DNA of 64,000 nucleotides from assembly GCA_019916065.1 (NCBI GenBank), contig CM034233.1:48004141-48068140 (forward strand), in the 5' to 3' direction. Of the stretch, positions 44,899-57,600 are shown piece after piece. Source of the stretch: Vitellaria paradoxa (Eukaryota > Streptophyta > Magnoliopsida > Ericales > Sapotaceae). A program made the translations under genes and the position numbers. The first letter of the stretch is position 1. Each line of letters begins with the position of its first letter. Under the pieces are notes generated by a model that saw nothing but the letters and a program-made list of their open reading frames with translations, searched no databases and was not told where the DNA came from.

Positions 44899-47178
44899 AT
44901 CTCTCTGCCATTTCCTTACTTTTTGTTATGCTTATTACTACTTTTGAGAGAGCTTTGTTCGTTTAGGTCCGTCTCAGTGGGATGTTTTGGTTATAAATTG
45001 ACTCCAATTATATATTGTTTTGGATTCTGATGGTTTTGAATGATGTACTCTTTTATTCCTTTGCATTTTACTTTGTTTTTTGTTGGTTTGTAGCCAATTT
45101 TTGGTTGCTTACTACAACTCTATCGATAATATCCTTCCTTTTTATCTTGTGTTCTACATGTTGCTTTTTCCATAGCTCTTGCTCGAGGTATTGTAGACAC
45201 TAGGTTGGGGGGTATTCCGCCTTATTTGTGAGGTGTCTTTGTGGTTGCATGTTTGGTTTATCGTGTGTTACGCTTTCCTTTCTGCCATTTGTGGGTTGCC
45301 TTGTCATGCTTGTTATCATGCTCACTTTGCACACTATCGGCCCACTTATGTATCCTAGTTCTCACATTGAGGACAATATTTCGTGTAGGTTGGGGGTAAA
45401 GTTCGCATGACGACATTTTGTGCCAAAATGTCCGAATTTTTAAAATTTTTGAGCAGATTTGAGCCTGACTTCTTGACTTTAGCATATTTATACCTACATG
45501 TCGACACTTTTTGGTCTGGTTGATTATGGAATTAAGTGAGAGAGTGATAAGTGAGTCTTGTTCAGGCTTTAATTGGAAACTTAGTTCAAGTTGAGTGTGT
45601 TATGACCATGTACACTTTAGTGACTATCATATAGAAGAGCTTATGTGCTTAGGAATAGATTTTGTTTAACATTGGTTAATTGAGCAGTCGTGGACTAGGT
45701 GGAGACTTATACCCTTATTGTGAGCTTTTGAGCTTTTTATTCTGTTCTTGAGGGGTTGCACATGATCACAGCTCCTTTACTCTTCACTTTGAATTCCAAT
45801 GCACCCATTACATCTCACACACTTGCATGAGTCTCACTAGGCACATTATGAGTTGTTGTAAGCTTTGAACATGATGCTAGGCCATCTTTGTTATTGTTGG
45901 GCCTATTTATCCATCCTTGATATAAAATTTCCCTAGGAACCAACTTGAAGCCTTTAAATAAAGTGTGTGATATTTATATATACATTTCTTCTCTGACTCC
46001 CACCTCATATATGATCCCTTAACCTTAGTCACACACTCTTAAGCCTTACCCTTACATGTCTTGGATTGTAAAAGTGCTCAATGTTAATGATATGGATGGG
46101 GATTGGACCTTTTGAGCGTATATGGAGAAGACACATAGGGTGGAGAATTCAATTGATAAAAAAAAAAAAAAAAAAAAGAAAATGGAAAAAAAAAGGAAAA
46201 AAAAAAAGAGAAAAAAAAAGAAAAGAAAAAAATGATCATTCCTTTGTTTATGAAATTATGGAACTTAGACATTTTTTGCAATATTTGCAATTGTCCCAAA
46301 GGTAGTATTTAGTGTGAATGAGCTTCTTGTTGGGATCTTTGATAGGGTTGAAAAGGAAATGGGTTGTTTGGGACTTGTGTGCACTTGAACATCTTTATCT
46401 CAAGACATGTGCTTTGATTTCTGTATCTTTTATTGTTATCCACTACCCTTGGCCAAGTTACAACCAAAATAAAGACCTAGTAGATTCTAAGCAAGCAACT
46501 CTCATATTGTGTACTTAGTGGTCTTGTGTAGGTTGTGTGGTATGACTTATTACATATGCATTGGAATAGTATCATGAGCTGTCCATTTTGAATTTCAATT
46601 CAATTCACTCACTTGTTTGCGGGGTCATGTGCAACTAGGATAGCATTATATGCTAATAGGTATGTGTGAACCTTTGATGAGTAAATCCCTTTTTATGAGT
46701 GGTATCATGTGAGTATTTGAAGTTAAAACCTAGTTCCATTTATGCTCTCGCAACCTTGTTGAGTGAATGCAACAATTTTGCACAATACTCTTTCTACTTT
46801 GATAATCCATGCATTTATGCTTAGCACTAGGGAATGATATTTGAGTTTCATGACTTGTTGGGTTTGAGCTTGACTCATTCTTGATCTTAATCACTTTTGA
46901 CATTTTGAGACCAATCCATAGATGTTTGTGGGTCACATCACTGCAAACCCTCACGAGACCTTACTTGTCCACTAGAGGGAACCTAAGGGTTTAAAGGGTT
47001 TGCTTCATGCGCTAAGTGTGGCCGTGTGTCTCCTACGAAAATGGACCTCCTTTTTGGTTAGAATTAGTAGTTCTTCTTTATTTAGATGGAATAATGTGGT
47101 TTTACTTGGTACATGTTCATGTTTTTCTTATCATAATTCTTTCCATTCCTAGGGACTAGTAATGTCTAGGTTGGGGGG
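44899..47178 (+). other. 3' untranslated region and polypurine tract of element H
   Basis: A non-coding tail of 2.3 kb typical of Athila elements. TTGGGGGGTATT (near 45206) and TTGGGGGTAAAG (near 45390) are internal purine tracts, and the final tract AGGTTGGGGGG directly abuts the LTR at 47179. Homologous blocks occur in the fragments at 49.6-51.4 kb and 53.0-54.4 kb (for example GATGTTTGTGGGT and CCTCACGAGACC near 46920). Confidence 0.75.
46158..46232. repeat. A-rich low-complexity tract
   Basis: Almost only A with scattered G. The open frames across it (Lys-only on plus, Phe-only on minus) are compositional artefacts. Confidence 0.9.
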
Positions 47179-48797
47179 TGTGATTGCATGCAATCATTGC
47201 TAGTTTTAGTTTCATTTTACACTCTTTTTGTGAACATTTTATCAAGAAGAATGCACTTTTATCTTATTTTGATTAGTTCTATGTTTTTGTGTGTTTTACA
47301 GGAAAATAGAGAAACGTAACTCAAGGAAGTCGAGTTACAGCCTAAAGTTGCAATTCTGGATTGAACTAGTCATCCTTGGGTGCATGACTGAGCAAGGGAT
47401 AGGCGCCCTCAGAGGCTGGACTCTATAGGAGTTGGTTTGGAGAGTACCATGGGCACACTATCCATGGGCACACGATGCCTCGAGCGCACAATTGTGTAGG
47501 ACCTCAGGCACCCATTGAGGCTGATGTCCAGAGGGGATTGGCTGAAGACACCTCGAGCACACGCACCTCGGGTGCACGAGGGCATGGGCGCACGACTGTG
47601 TAGCACCATGTGCGCCCACTGAGGGTTGGTTTGCTCGCATATGTGAGGGGTGCAAGGCTTGGGCACACAACCAGAGACCTTGGGCGCCCATGATGACTCT
47701 TCCAGAAATTTTTCAGGAACAAAATTGAATTATGTATTTACCATTATAGCCTTGAGTTATGTAACATTATAAAGAGCCTAATTTCTAATGTATTAGGGTT
47801 CGAAACCCTACGCAACTTTTATGTTTTGTCTCTGGGAGTCATTTTGGGAGTGGATATTACTTTTGCACCTAGGGTTAGCGATTTTCATCTTGTTTTTCAG
47901 ATCAACAGAGTTTCGCTTTATCTTCGTATCAAAATTTATCGTGTAAGCAAGAATTGTTTATTACGCTTAATTAAAAAGTTCTTTATTTTATTCTTCTTCG
48001 TTCTTTGTTTTACTTCGTACCACTTATCACTTTAAACTATTTTGATATCTTTCGTTTTCTTGTTTTATTGCATTATGAAGATTAATTTTTTGTCGAAAGG
48101 CTTCGTTTACGCTTTCGCAATGCTAGGCTAGGGTTTTTCTTGGTTTTAACCTAGGAATGTAATGAAATTGAAGGAGTTGAATTCGGATAGTGCGAACTGA
48201 AATATTTTCATCATCTTTTGAATACAAACGTAAGGATCATAATTTTAGATTAATTTTTGAAAGCAAATCACCCGTCATACAATTGAACTTCGGACACAAT
48301 TATGTGAATCGAAGGTCAATTCCATGTCCCGGTGTCTTCGAACTTGATTTCAAAACCCTAGAATAGCGGTTTCCTTACGAAAAGGGTTTTCTAATGTCAA
48401 ATCTTCCGGCCTAACATTACATGTGTAAAGATTAGGCTGTGTTAACTACCTATCCAAATTTATCCCTTCAAGGACATTACAGGATTAGGTTAAAGCCAAG
48501 TGTTTTAATTCACATAGTTTGTTTAAGTTTATAAATTGATTTCCTTTTGTAGTGTTTTAGTCTTTCATTTAATTTGTGTTTGAAATTTTCAAATCATCGT
48601 TACAAATCCCTATTCAAAAATACCAAAAAGATTTTCTTCTTTTCTTTTAAAACTTTTGGAAGTGCTTTTAGAACTAAGTTTTCCAAAATTGAGTCACACC
48701 CTTGCTCCCTGTGGAGATGACCTAGGAATCACCTAGACTAAACTCAACTGACCTCTTATACTTGAGAGTGAGCCACTACAAATTTAGAGAGCGGTCA
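47179..48797 (+). mobile_element. Athila-type 3' LTR, family H (1619 bp)
   Basis: Partner of 35226-36849, starting after the polypurine tract and ending GAGAGCGGTCA. GC-rich islets are at 47400-47690. It is followed directly by the tail of another env-position ORF (CTCAGCCATCTG) rather than by a simple target duplication. Confidence 0.9.
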
Positions 48798-49102
48798 CTC
48801 AGCCATCTGTGTGAACATCATTTTGGTAGTGGCGCTCCATCCTCACCACCATCATAATTAAAGGATTCTAAGGGATACTCTTACTCATACTCGTTTCTCT
48901 TTTGATGATGGGGATGTAACTTAATTTCTTTTACTCTCTTTGGATGTGACTATCTTTTTACTTTGGGTATTGTAGCTAATGACTTAATTTTTTCTTTTGA
49001 AATAATGTTTTTAACTTTCTTTTGTGATAAAGTTATTTCTCTTTTATTCTGTCTTATTGTGTATCAATTGCAATTTATTTTTACAAGATTAGGTCTTGTG
49101 TT
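48798..49102 (+). other. Tail of an env-position ORF and following leader
   Basis: 48798-48890 repeats 35073-35165 and ends at a TAA near 48855. The following T-rich 210 bases resemble an untranslated region. It begins the 3' fragment that ends with LTR D. Confidence 0.65.
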
Positions 49103-49606
49103 ATGGATGCTTTTGGCAATCTCAATGATTTTGACATTGATGAAATGGAAAATCCAACCTTGTTTGATGAGTGGGATGGCATGGTTGCCAATAGTGCTAT
49201 ATTTTATGACCCCACAAAGGATAGGGATGATCTTTTAGCAGCTATTGACTTAGAGGCATGGGTTGATGATCATTTTCAGTCTAGGCCACCCATGCTTTGA
49301 CCCCGTCACCATATGGGTATATTTTTTCACATGCCACATGAGTTCTTCATTCTTAACAGTAGTGATTCTGAGTCCAGTGATGAAGAGCATAGAGATGAAC
49401 TTGATATGACAGATTGGGGTGATGCTCCTAAATTGGAACTGATAATGAAGAGATTGTCAACTTTCACACCTCACTTGCATTGTATATTGATTTCTACTTT
49501 AACATGGCTTATTGCACTCACAAGGTATTATCTGACCATTACTTCATCCTCGTTATACATTGCTTCTATAGTGGTTAACTTTTCTTTTGGAGAAGTTTCG
49601 CGTTAA
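49103..49606 (+). CDS. Small acidic ORF pair of unknown function
   Basis: ATG 49103 opens a 65-residue, strongly acidic frame (MDAFGNLNDFDIDEMENPTL, later EAWVDDHFQ) ending in TGA at 49298. A second frame from 49313 (97 residues) begins with an acidic Ser-rich part (SSDSESSDEEH) and becomes hydrophobic. Both may derive from one longer gene broken at 49298. It lies between an env-position ORF tail and a 3' untranslated region, where the sister element H shows no such ORF. I do not recognise the family. It may be a captured exon or an accessory gene of this Athila lineage. Whether it is expressed cannot be judged. Confidence 0.3.
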
Positions 49607-51425
49607 GTGGGGGGGAAGTGCACATCCATGCTTCATTTGCATTCATACTTTATCAAGTTACATTCTATTGCCCTTATCGTGCTCCTATGCACACCACAGA
49701 CTCATGAAGTCATTCTTATTCACATTGAGGATAATATGCATCTTAGGTTGGGGGGTGAACACATGGTAGCATAAAAATTTTGAATCAAAATAGAACATTT
49801 TCAAAAAGGCCAATTTTGGACTTAGAAACTTGACGGAGGATAAAAGTGAATGTATGAGCATATTGTTAAATTAGTACTAGTTTATATTAACCGGTACAAA
49901 GGTGAATGGTTCGGTTTCAATCCAGATAAGCGATAAAATTTAGGGTGAAAATAAAAACTTTGGAAGCACATTATGAACTTAACATTTGACATTGCTGGAA
50001 TGAAAATGTGTTAAAATGGAACTTATAAGAATAAGTTGTTTAATATGGCAAAACACATGTGGAGATTCATAAACCCTCCATTCAGTAAGCTTTAGAAACT
50101 TAACCTTCTTGATATGAAGGATTACATAAACTCTTGACTCCTTTTTGTCTCATTTTTTTTTCTTAGCTTCATAAACATCAAATTGTCTTGGTATTACATG
50201 CACAAAGTATTTTATTCAACATATGCAATCAAATTAATGTCCCTGAAAAATGCTCGTCGTCTTTAAAATGATACTAGACTATCTTTATTATGTTTGGAAG
50301 CCTGTGACCTTTTCTTGGATTACATCACCATTGGAGCCACATTAAGCTATTAAATCTTTCATAAATTTTTTTTTTCTAGCCACACTAATAACCCTTGTTA
50401 GCTTTAGATATATAGGTAAGTCAACCCTTGCATGCCATAGGGATATTTGTGCACTAAACTATAACAAGGCATATAAGGGAGGAGCTCATAGTTGGAAGAT
50501 TTTTTTTGCCAAAAAAAAGGGGGGGACAAAGCACTTCATAAGTTCATTATTAGTTCCATGAAAAAAAAGTGGGGGACAAAGCACTTCATAAGTACATTAT
50601 TAGTCCCATGAAAAAAAAAAGTTATAGAAAGCTTCAATGTTGATATTCAAGGAATTAAAAGGAGAAAGGTTGGGGGGTGTTCCTTTGTACAATTATCCCC
50701 AGACATGAACTTTGAATTTCCCATCCTTTATTTGTTTATCCAACACCCATGGCCAAGCTACAACCTTCAAAAAGACTTAGAGGACTTTAGGTGAAGGGCA
50801 TTTGTAAGGGTATTAAGGAGATCTTGTGTGCACATTGAGTAAAATCTCTTTGATGAAAAGCATAAACACATTCTCCTAAGAAGTTGCACTTAATCCTATT
50901 AAATTCTTTCATTCAGATCTTGAAATAGGTTCTATGCATGTTTGCTTTGCCTCTTTGCAAAAAACATGAGGGAAACCTATTCTAGAGTGATATTATTGAT
51001 TGAGTGAACCACCCAAGTGAGATTTGGAATCAAAACTGAGGTTTTAGACCATATGCGATGACTTTTTTGCATGAGTAATATTTGATGATACATTTGAAAT
51101 TAGGCAATTGAAAGTGATTAAGTAGACTAGTGTGAAAAAGAATTTGTTTGATTTCTAAATTGTATAACTTGTTTGTTATTAGGATTAAACTAGGAAATTT
51201 TGATCGGTTAATAACTAACTTAGAAACTAATTTAAGAATTTTGTGGGTATACTCACTACAAACCCTCATGAGAATTCACTCATCCACTAGGAGGGAACCT
51301 AGGGTTTAAAAGGTTTGCTGCACATAGCTAAGTGTAACTGTGTTTCCAACAAAAAGAGAATATAGGATTTAGTTTTGAAATTTTTAATTTTATTGCTAGG
51401 GACTAACAATAGGCAAGTTAAGGCG
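49607..51425 (+). other. 3' untranslated region of a family-D element
   Basis: Homologous to 45190-47178 at scattered blocks (CACATTGAGGATAATATGCATC near 49718; ACAAACCCTCATGAGAATTCACTC near 51258). It ends in the purine-rich AAGTTAAGGCG just before LTR D. No coding signal. Confidence 0.65.
50521..50620 (+). repeat. 50-bp tandem duplication
   Basis: 50521-50570 and 50571-50620 are near-identical units starting GGGGGACAAAGCACTTCATA and ending in an A run. They lie in the 3' untranslated region of the family-D fragment. Confidence 0.9.
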
Positions 51426-52980
51426 TGTGATTATGCTTGAAAAAGGTAATCACTACCTTGATTTCTTATTGTTTTTAAATAAAGTTAGGAGTTAATTCAT
51501 TAAATTTAATAGCATTTCATATTGCTTACATGAAATTTTCATTGACGTAGCAAAAGTGCATAAAAAGCTTGAAAAAGACCTATAGTCATAATCAAGGACT
51601 TGGAGGAGTCGAAAGAAGATGAAAAATGAGCAAAAGAGGTACCTGGTGTCCCGAAAGCATTGGGACGGCACTTGACAAAAAGCCCAAGTCTGAAATGAAG
51701 AAAAAGAGCAAAGCACACTACCTATTAGTGTCCTGATAGCGTCGAGATGCCTCACTTACGAGACTCCACTTTTAAGGTTTTTCTAGCAGCCTTTAAATAC
51801 ACGCTTTGTATCAGACTTTGGGGGGAGTGATATATATGTCTTAGGGTTATTTTTCTAAGAGTTTTTCATTAGTTTTTGAGATTTTTTCATTACTTTTGAT
51901 TGTAGATTTGGATAAAGCTTTGTTTGCACAGTAGAACTTTCAATACAAGTGTAGATTGTTTTTTGCCAATGGAGTTTGTTTCCTTCATCTCTTTTATTTT
52001 CTACATTGTTTGTTTATTTTCTACATTGTTTGTTTGTTCATCTCTTAATTCAACCCATCAATGATGGATGAATCCTTGTTTGAGTGTTGGATGTGATCGA
52101 ATCCAAGTATGCAATGTAAAGGTTACATGTTAGGGTTTTTGTATTCTAAATCTACTTTCTAATGTTTTCAAAACCTTTAAAAACTTGTATAGTTGATCAT
52201 ATTTCCTTGAAATCACTGATAACTGCACAAGATTATAACTTTCATAACAATTTGAAAAAAAAACAAAATAGATTTAGATATATTTTTTGTATTTCATTCT
52301 CTTTGAATTTTCAAAGCTTTCGAAAACGTGTAACCTCGATCATATTTCATTGAAATCCTTAATGACATTACATGATTAAAACTTTTTTTATATTTTGAAA
52401 TCAAAGAAAAGAGATCTGGCCCAAAGAATGTTTTCAATATGATATTTTTCTGGTATCCTAAACGTGATTTTAAAACTGTGCTTTGGAAATTAAAGTTTTC
52501 ACGATGAAATCTTTTCAGTTTACTTTTCCTAAATGTAAGCTGTAAACTGAGACAATGATCACATCCAAACATAAGAATAAGGTATTCACCCGGATTTGTC
52601 AGATAAATCAAGACCTTTGGTTATATTGTTCAAAACCGTAGTTTATTTTCACTATTTACTTTAGTTTTATTTAATTTGCATTCTTTAATTGCTTTTAGTG
52701 AATCTGAAATTACTTTAGTTGTTTTTTTCTAGTTTGACTTAATTACTTTTGTTTTAATTTTTTTTATGTAGTTCATAATTGAAAATCCACCTTCTCATAC
52801 TCAAACTCTAATTTTGTTTTTATTGCTTTCAAAAGGGAAATAATAGTTTAGAAGAACTTAGAAACCGTAGGATTCTTTCGTAATTCCCTGTGAATACAAT
52901 CCTAGTCTCACCAAATAAAACTACACTATACACTCTTACACTTGGGAGTTATTTTTTACTGCATATTTGCGGGGCGATCA
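51426..52980 (+). mobile_element. Athila-type LTR, family D (1555 bp)
   Basis: It begins TGTGATTATGCTTG after a purine tract and ends GGGGCGATCA. No matching 5-bp repeats flank it (AGGCG left, AAGAC right), so it is the 3' LTR of a truncated element rather than a solo LTR. It is the uninterrupted version of the LTR at 1-9430 and therefore reveals the empty site of the caulimovirid insertion (near 52222). The block GATCATATTTCYTTGAAATC occurs twice, at 52195 and 52338, giving two tandem units of about 145 bp. Confidence 0.85.
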
Positions 52981-54419
52981 AAGACTTATATCCCTTAGAA
53001 GTGAGCTTTAGAGCCTTTTATTCATTTATTCTTCTGCACATGATCACAACCTTTTGTTTTACACTTTGGCTTCCAATGCATCTGTTACACTACACTCACT
53101 TGCATGAGTTTCACTTAGCATAATATGAGTTGTTTGCAAGCTTAGAATATGATGCTAGGCTGTCTTTGATATTTTGGGCCTTCTATCATTTCTTGGTAAT
53201 GAATTGCCCGAGGAACCAACTTGAAGCCTGTTAATAAAGAAATTATTTTTTTTTTTATTCTCACCTTATTATATGATCCTTTACAACCATTCACACATTT
53301 TAAGCCTTGACCTCATATGTCTTGGGTCGTGAAAGTGCCTTAATGTTCATATTATGAAGTCAAGTTTGGATTGTTAGCTTTTGATAGAAAAATGAGGGGA
53401 AATGTTGGGATGAGTTATTGCAAAAATATATGTATATAGACTTATTCCTTTCATTTATTTAATTGTCAGACTTGTGCTTTGTGCAATTGTTACGAATGTC
53501 CCAAGAGTAGCTTATGAGCTTGTAAATAAGCTTCATATTGTTGGTTAGGGCATGGAAAGAAAATAGGTAGAATTGGGACTTAAGTGCACTTGTTACATCT
53601 TTGTTTAGGGACACATGCTTCGATTTCCATATCTTTCATTGTTTACCATTACATTATTTAACCATTACCTATAGCTAAGTTACATCTGGAACAAAGGCCT
53701 CGTGGATTCTAAGCAAGCAACTCTTGTCTTGTGCATGTAATGATCTTGTGTAGGTTGTGTGGTGTGATCTAGTGCATGGCATTGGAACTTTTTGGTATGA
53801 GATGTCCACTTTGAACTTCATTTTAGTTCACTTGCTTATTTGTGGGGTTTTGTGGTGACTAGGATAGCATCATTTGCTAATATCTCTGTGTGGACCCATG
53901 TTGAGTGGATTTTTTTGATAAGTGGTATCGTGTGAGCTTTTGAAGCTAAAACCTAGTTCCGTTTATGCTTTCGTGACCATGTGAAATGAATGACACTTGC
54001 TTGCACGCATGCTCCTTTTGTTTTGATAGTTCGTGCATTCATGCTTAGCACTTGGGAACTACATATGATATTTGAACTTTGTGACTTATTATGCTTGAAC
54101 TTGATTCATCGTTGGCCTTGATCACTCTTTGACACCTTGAGACCAAACCATAGATGTTTGTGGGTAATATCACCGTAAACCCTTGGAAGACCTCACTCAT
54201 CCACTAAGGGGAATCTAGGCATTTAAAGGGCTTGTTTCACACGCTAAGTGTGGTCGTGTGTCTCCCATGAAAATGGACGTCACATTACCTTAGTTTTGAT
54301 TTTGTTTTATTTTAATTTGAATAGGAGCTTACATGTTGGGGGTGTTCTTGCACATGTTTTTATACCTCATGGTTTGATTGCATGCATTGCTAGGGACTAG
54401 CAATATTGAGGTTAGGGGG
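52981..54419 (+). other. 3' untranslated region of element G
   Basis: Aligns with 45708-47178 of element H (for example CCGAGGAACCAACTTGAAGCCT near 53210; GATGTTTGTGGGTAATATCACC near 54160). It ends in GAGGTTAGGGGG before the LTR. A family-D LTR is joined to its left side. Confidence 0.7.
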
Positions 54420-55572
54420 TGTGATTATACACATATAATGTTAAATTATCATAATTTTACAAATGGTTTTAGGTGTTTCATTTGCATATCTCCCATGAGT
54501 TACTGTGAAATGAGTTGATTCATATGCTTGTGGGATTTTGTGGGATTTTATAGGATCTTGTCACCAACTTGAGTAAGAAGGATGAGAATTTGAGCTAAAT
54601 GAGGAAAGAACTAAAGTTACGGTCGAAAGGGAGCAAATGGTGTCCCATATCCATCAAGGGTGTCCCATATCCATCGAGGGTGTCCCATAGGGTTCATGGG
54701 TGCCTTACTATACATTAGATGGGCGCCCCTAAGAGCTACTTTTAAGAGAAAGATTCAAGATTAAGAGGACTTTCATCAAACAATTGGAGCCTGACGGGCA
54801 CCCCCCACATCAATCCATAGGCACCCCATACGACCCATTAGCGCCCCACTATGCATCAAATGGGTGCCTATTGAGAGCTGAATTTAGGCTAATTTGTTCA
54901 GAACTTCATCGAACAATTGAGGAAATCAGGCCATAGGTGCCCTAGATGCTAACCCTTAGTTTTCTTTATTAAACCTAATGTTCCTATTTTACCCCTAATC
55001 ATTGGATGTTTATAAATAAGGGTTGTTAAAACTTTAGAGTCTCTCTCTTCTCTCTCTATGTACTTCTTTTCTTTTTTTTTTTTTCAAGATTTCATTTTTA
55101 GTCTAGGGTTAGATTAGGTTAGCTTAGATTGGGTTTGAAACTTTCAAGTATTCTTGCCAAATTATTGTTCATAAATGTTTTCTAAAGTTATCTTGAAGCA
55201 ACTTATTTATTTTAATTGTTGAATTATCTCTATTTAATTTAGTTTGTGCTTTTGTTTCTTCAATGTATTATTTTGTGTTTTTATTTTATGTTCTTGTCAT
55301 GTTATTAGCATAGTTAACTTCTTGGCTTCAAGCCGTTGAAGATGGTGCGATAGTTTGGTGAACTCAAGCATAAAAGAATATTTTTTAATGCAAACATCTT
55401 TTTATTAATCATTGGAAACTCTTAGTATTCTTTCGAAACTTTGTCACCCGTGTTATAACCATAAGTCTGGTTACAAATTTCTACTCGTGCACACTGAAGG
55501 GTTGGTTTAATGTCTCGGTGACTTGTGAATTATTTTCTAAAACCCTAAATTAGGTTTTCATCTGAAATCAAA
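54420..55572 (+). mobile_element. Athila-type 3' LTR, family G, truncated
   Basis: Matches 26769-27913 of the 5' LTR including the GC-rich islets (54645-54960), a TATAAATAAGGG promoter box (55012-55023), the pyrimidine patch and the first tandem unit. Similarity stops after TTTTCATCTGAAATCAAA, so about 650 bp of the LTR end are missing. Confidence 0.8.
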
Positions 55573-56589
55573 ATGTGTTATTAATTTAATGCAAGCTTTG
55601 TTTGGATTTGCCATTATAAGACTTACAGTATGCCTTGTCTACACATAATTTATAAACAAGCCAATCTCATTTTAAATATATATATATATATGTAGGAAAA
55701 ACAAAATTTTACTTGATGTTTAGAAGATAACCCTAAGATCTTTATTATTTAGGAGATCTTAGATGATAGGATCTAAGTAGAACATCAAAGAAGTCAAATA
55801 AGATAAATGTCTCCTTGGGTTCTTTGTCATAGAGATCTCCACTATATATAGTATAGACCAACTATTTAAAACTTAGAGACAAGAAATCATAATGAAAACT
55901 TGCAATTCGCAACCTCATTTACTCACATTAGCTCTGTATGTAAGCCTATAATATATGGCCTTAAAAATTCTTTATATGGCCTTAAAAATTCTCTCTTATA
56001 CTTCCTAAATAAATTGAAAGTTCTATTGGACTCACATTTAAAAAAATAAGAACTTAAATCACAATAAAAATAAATAAATTAATTAAAGGTGCCACTATTC
56101 GCAGCCCTATTTCTTCTCCCACAACCTAGTTAAATTTTTTCCATCCAAGGACAAAAATGGCCTGATGCAAAATGAATTCCTTACCTTTATATTTACTACA
56201 TATAAGCCACACTCTAAAAAACCCTACGTAAAATTTCAATAGGAACTTGCTAAAAACATCAAACAATATCGATAACCTACTTGCTAAAAAATCAAATAAA
56301 TTCAACAATCACTTGCTGAAACAAATTTTTGATAGATAAATGAAACATTTTGAGCTAACTAATTATTGAACAGATTAAAAACTTTCAATAGATACTTGTT
56401 AAAAAATCACATAATTTCAATAATCAGTTGCTGAAAAAAAATTAGCAATTTCTGGCTATTTTTAGAACTTTAGGTGTAATCTCTAGGTTACGTGGAGAAA
56501 TTATTGGTTTATTTGGAAAAAATATAGGATGCATGAATTAATTGGGCTACATGGAAAAAAAATAAGGCTACAAATAGAAGTACCTTAAA
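55573..56589. other. Unassigned AT-rich sequence
   Basis: No coding or repeat match. It contains an (AT)n run at about 55676-55692 and a near repeat of TATGGCCTTAAAAATTCT (55957 and 55976). Confidence 0.5.
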
Positions 56590-56890
56590 AAAAAAGATGA
56601 TGTGTTTAGTTGACAAGCAACCTTATAGAAAACTAGCCAACTCACAAGCTCACCAAGTTCCAATCAAAAACAGATTAAATGTGATTGGAAAACTTGAGTG
56701 AATTTCTTTATTAAATGATAAGTACAAATAACCAATGTACAAAATGTATCTCTCTAATCTAGGAAAATGTTTCTCTATTTCACGACTGTATCTTTATTCT
56801 AGGAAAGCAATAAAACCTAATTACAAGCCTAAATTGTAGTGCACTAACTTGGAAACAATTGGACAATTATGGAATCGTCAATTATGAACA
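56590..56890 (-). mobile_element. Probable 3' LTR of copia copy 2
   Basis: On the minus strand, TGTTCATAATTGACG begins at 56890 right after the purine-rich ACGGGAGAG, and an AATAAAG poly(A) signal lies near 56717. The far boundary is uncertain. No second copy was found in the window, so assignment rests on position after RNase H and these signals. Confidence 0.5.
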
Positions 56891-57600
56891 CTCTCCCGTA
56901 AGTTGGTGTATAGATGCTGCTCATGCTCAAATTGTCGAGATAGCCATTTAAATACTTGGCTCGACACAACCTTGGTGGGCACATCAATAAGTTGGTCAAG
57001 AGATTGAACATAAGGCATACACTTCAATAAGCTTCACTTTTAGTTTCTCCTTGATAAAATGCCCATCAATCTCAACATGTTTAGTTCAATTATGTTGAAT
57101 TAGATTATAGGAAATATCACATGCTACCTTTATTATCACAGTGCTTTTCTTAGGACTAGCCTATTCAACATGTAGATCTTGTAATAGATTTTTAATGCAT
57201 AGTGATTTGCACACTGCCTTAGCCATCCCCTATATTTAGCCTCAGCACTTGATCTAACCACTACTTCTTACTTTTTACTTTACCAAGTAACAAGATTCCC
57301 ACCTACAAATGTGAAATTTACAATAGTAGATCTTCTATCCTCAATTAACCAAGCCCAATCTACATCAATATATCCTTTAATGTCCAAGTTGTTTCCTTTT
57401 GTAAACATAACACTCTTTCTAGGGATGACTTCAAGTAGCGTAAGATACGAATGATGGCATTCATATGTTCTTCATTTTGGGAATGCATGAATTGGCTGAC
57501 AATATTTAGCGCATAAGCCAAATCAGGCGGAGTGTGTGCAAGATATATCAACCTCCCAAACTAGTCTCTAATATCATTCCTTATCAATAGGAACTTGATT
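56891..57600 (-). pseudogene. Ty1/copia RT C-terminus and RNase H (copy 2)
   Basis: The segment LAHTPPDLAYALNIVSQFMH (57480-57540) with HMNAIIRILRYLK is the highly conserved C-terminal RT block of plant copia elements. To the left, RNase H is readable in pieces (AEAKY-like block near 57235 and a CDNKS-like block near 57130) with many stops. It follows the RT palm on its right, in the expected minus-strand order. Confidence 0.8.

Larger units (their letters stand above)
36850..48797 (+). mobile_element. Athila-type retrotransposon H, internal region and 3' LTR
   Basis: The most complete element in the window. With the 5' LTR at 35226 it covers 13.57 kb: primer site, gag, protease, RT, RNase H, integrase, pol-env spacer, env-position ORF, a 2.3-kb 3' untranslated region, polypurine tract and 3' LTR. 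All genes are in plus orientation and carry stops or frameshifts. The 5-bp target duplication is missing, see the duplicated flank. Confidence 0.88.

Noticed and set aside
46081..46305. Lys-rich and Phe-rich frames on opposite strands
   Set aside because: Both come from an A-rich low-complexity tract in an untranslated region.
9431..51425. A giant family-D element using 1-9430 as 5' LTR and 51426-52980 as 3' LTR
   Set aside because: No primer site follows 9430. The sequence there is the interrupted minus-strand chromovirus pol frame, so the two LTRs belong to different insertions.
51426..52980. Solo LTR with target duplication
   Set aside because: Flanks AGGCG and AAGAC differ, and a polypurine tract with a full 3' untranslated region precedes it, so it is a 3' LTR.
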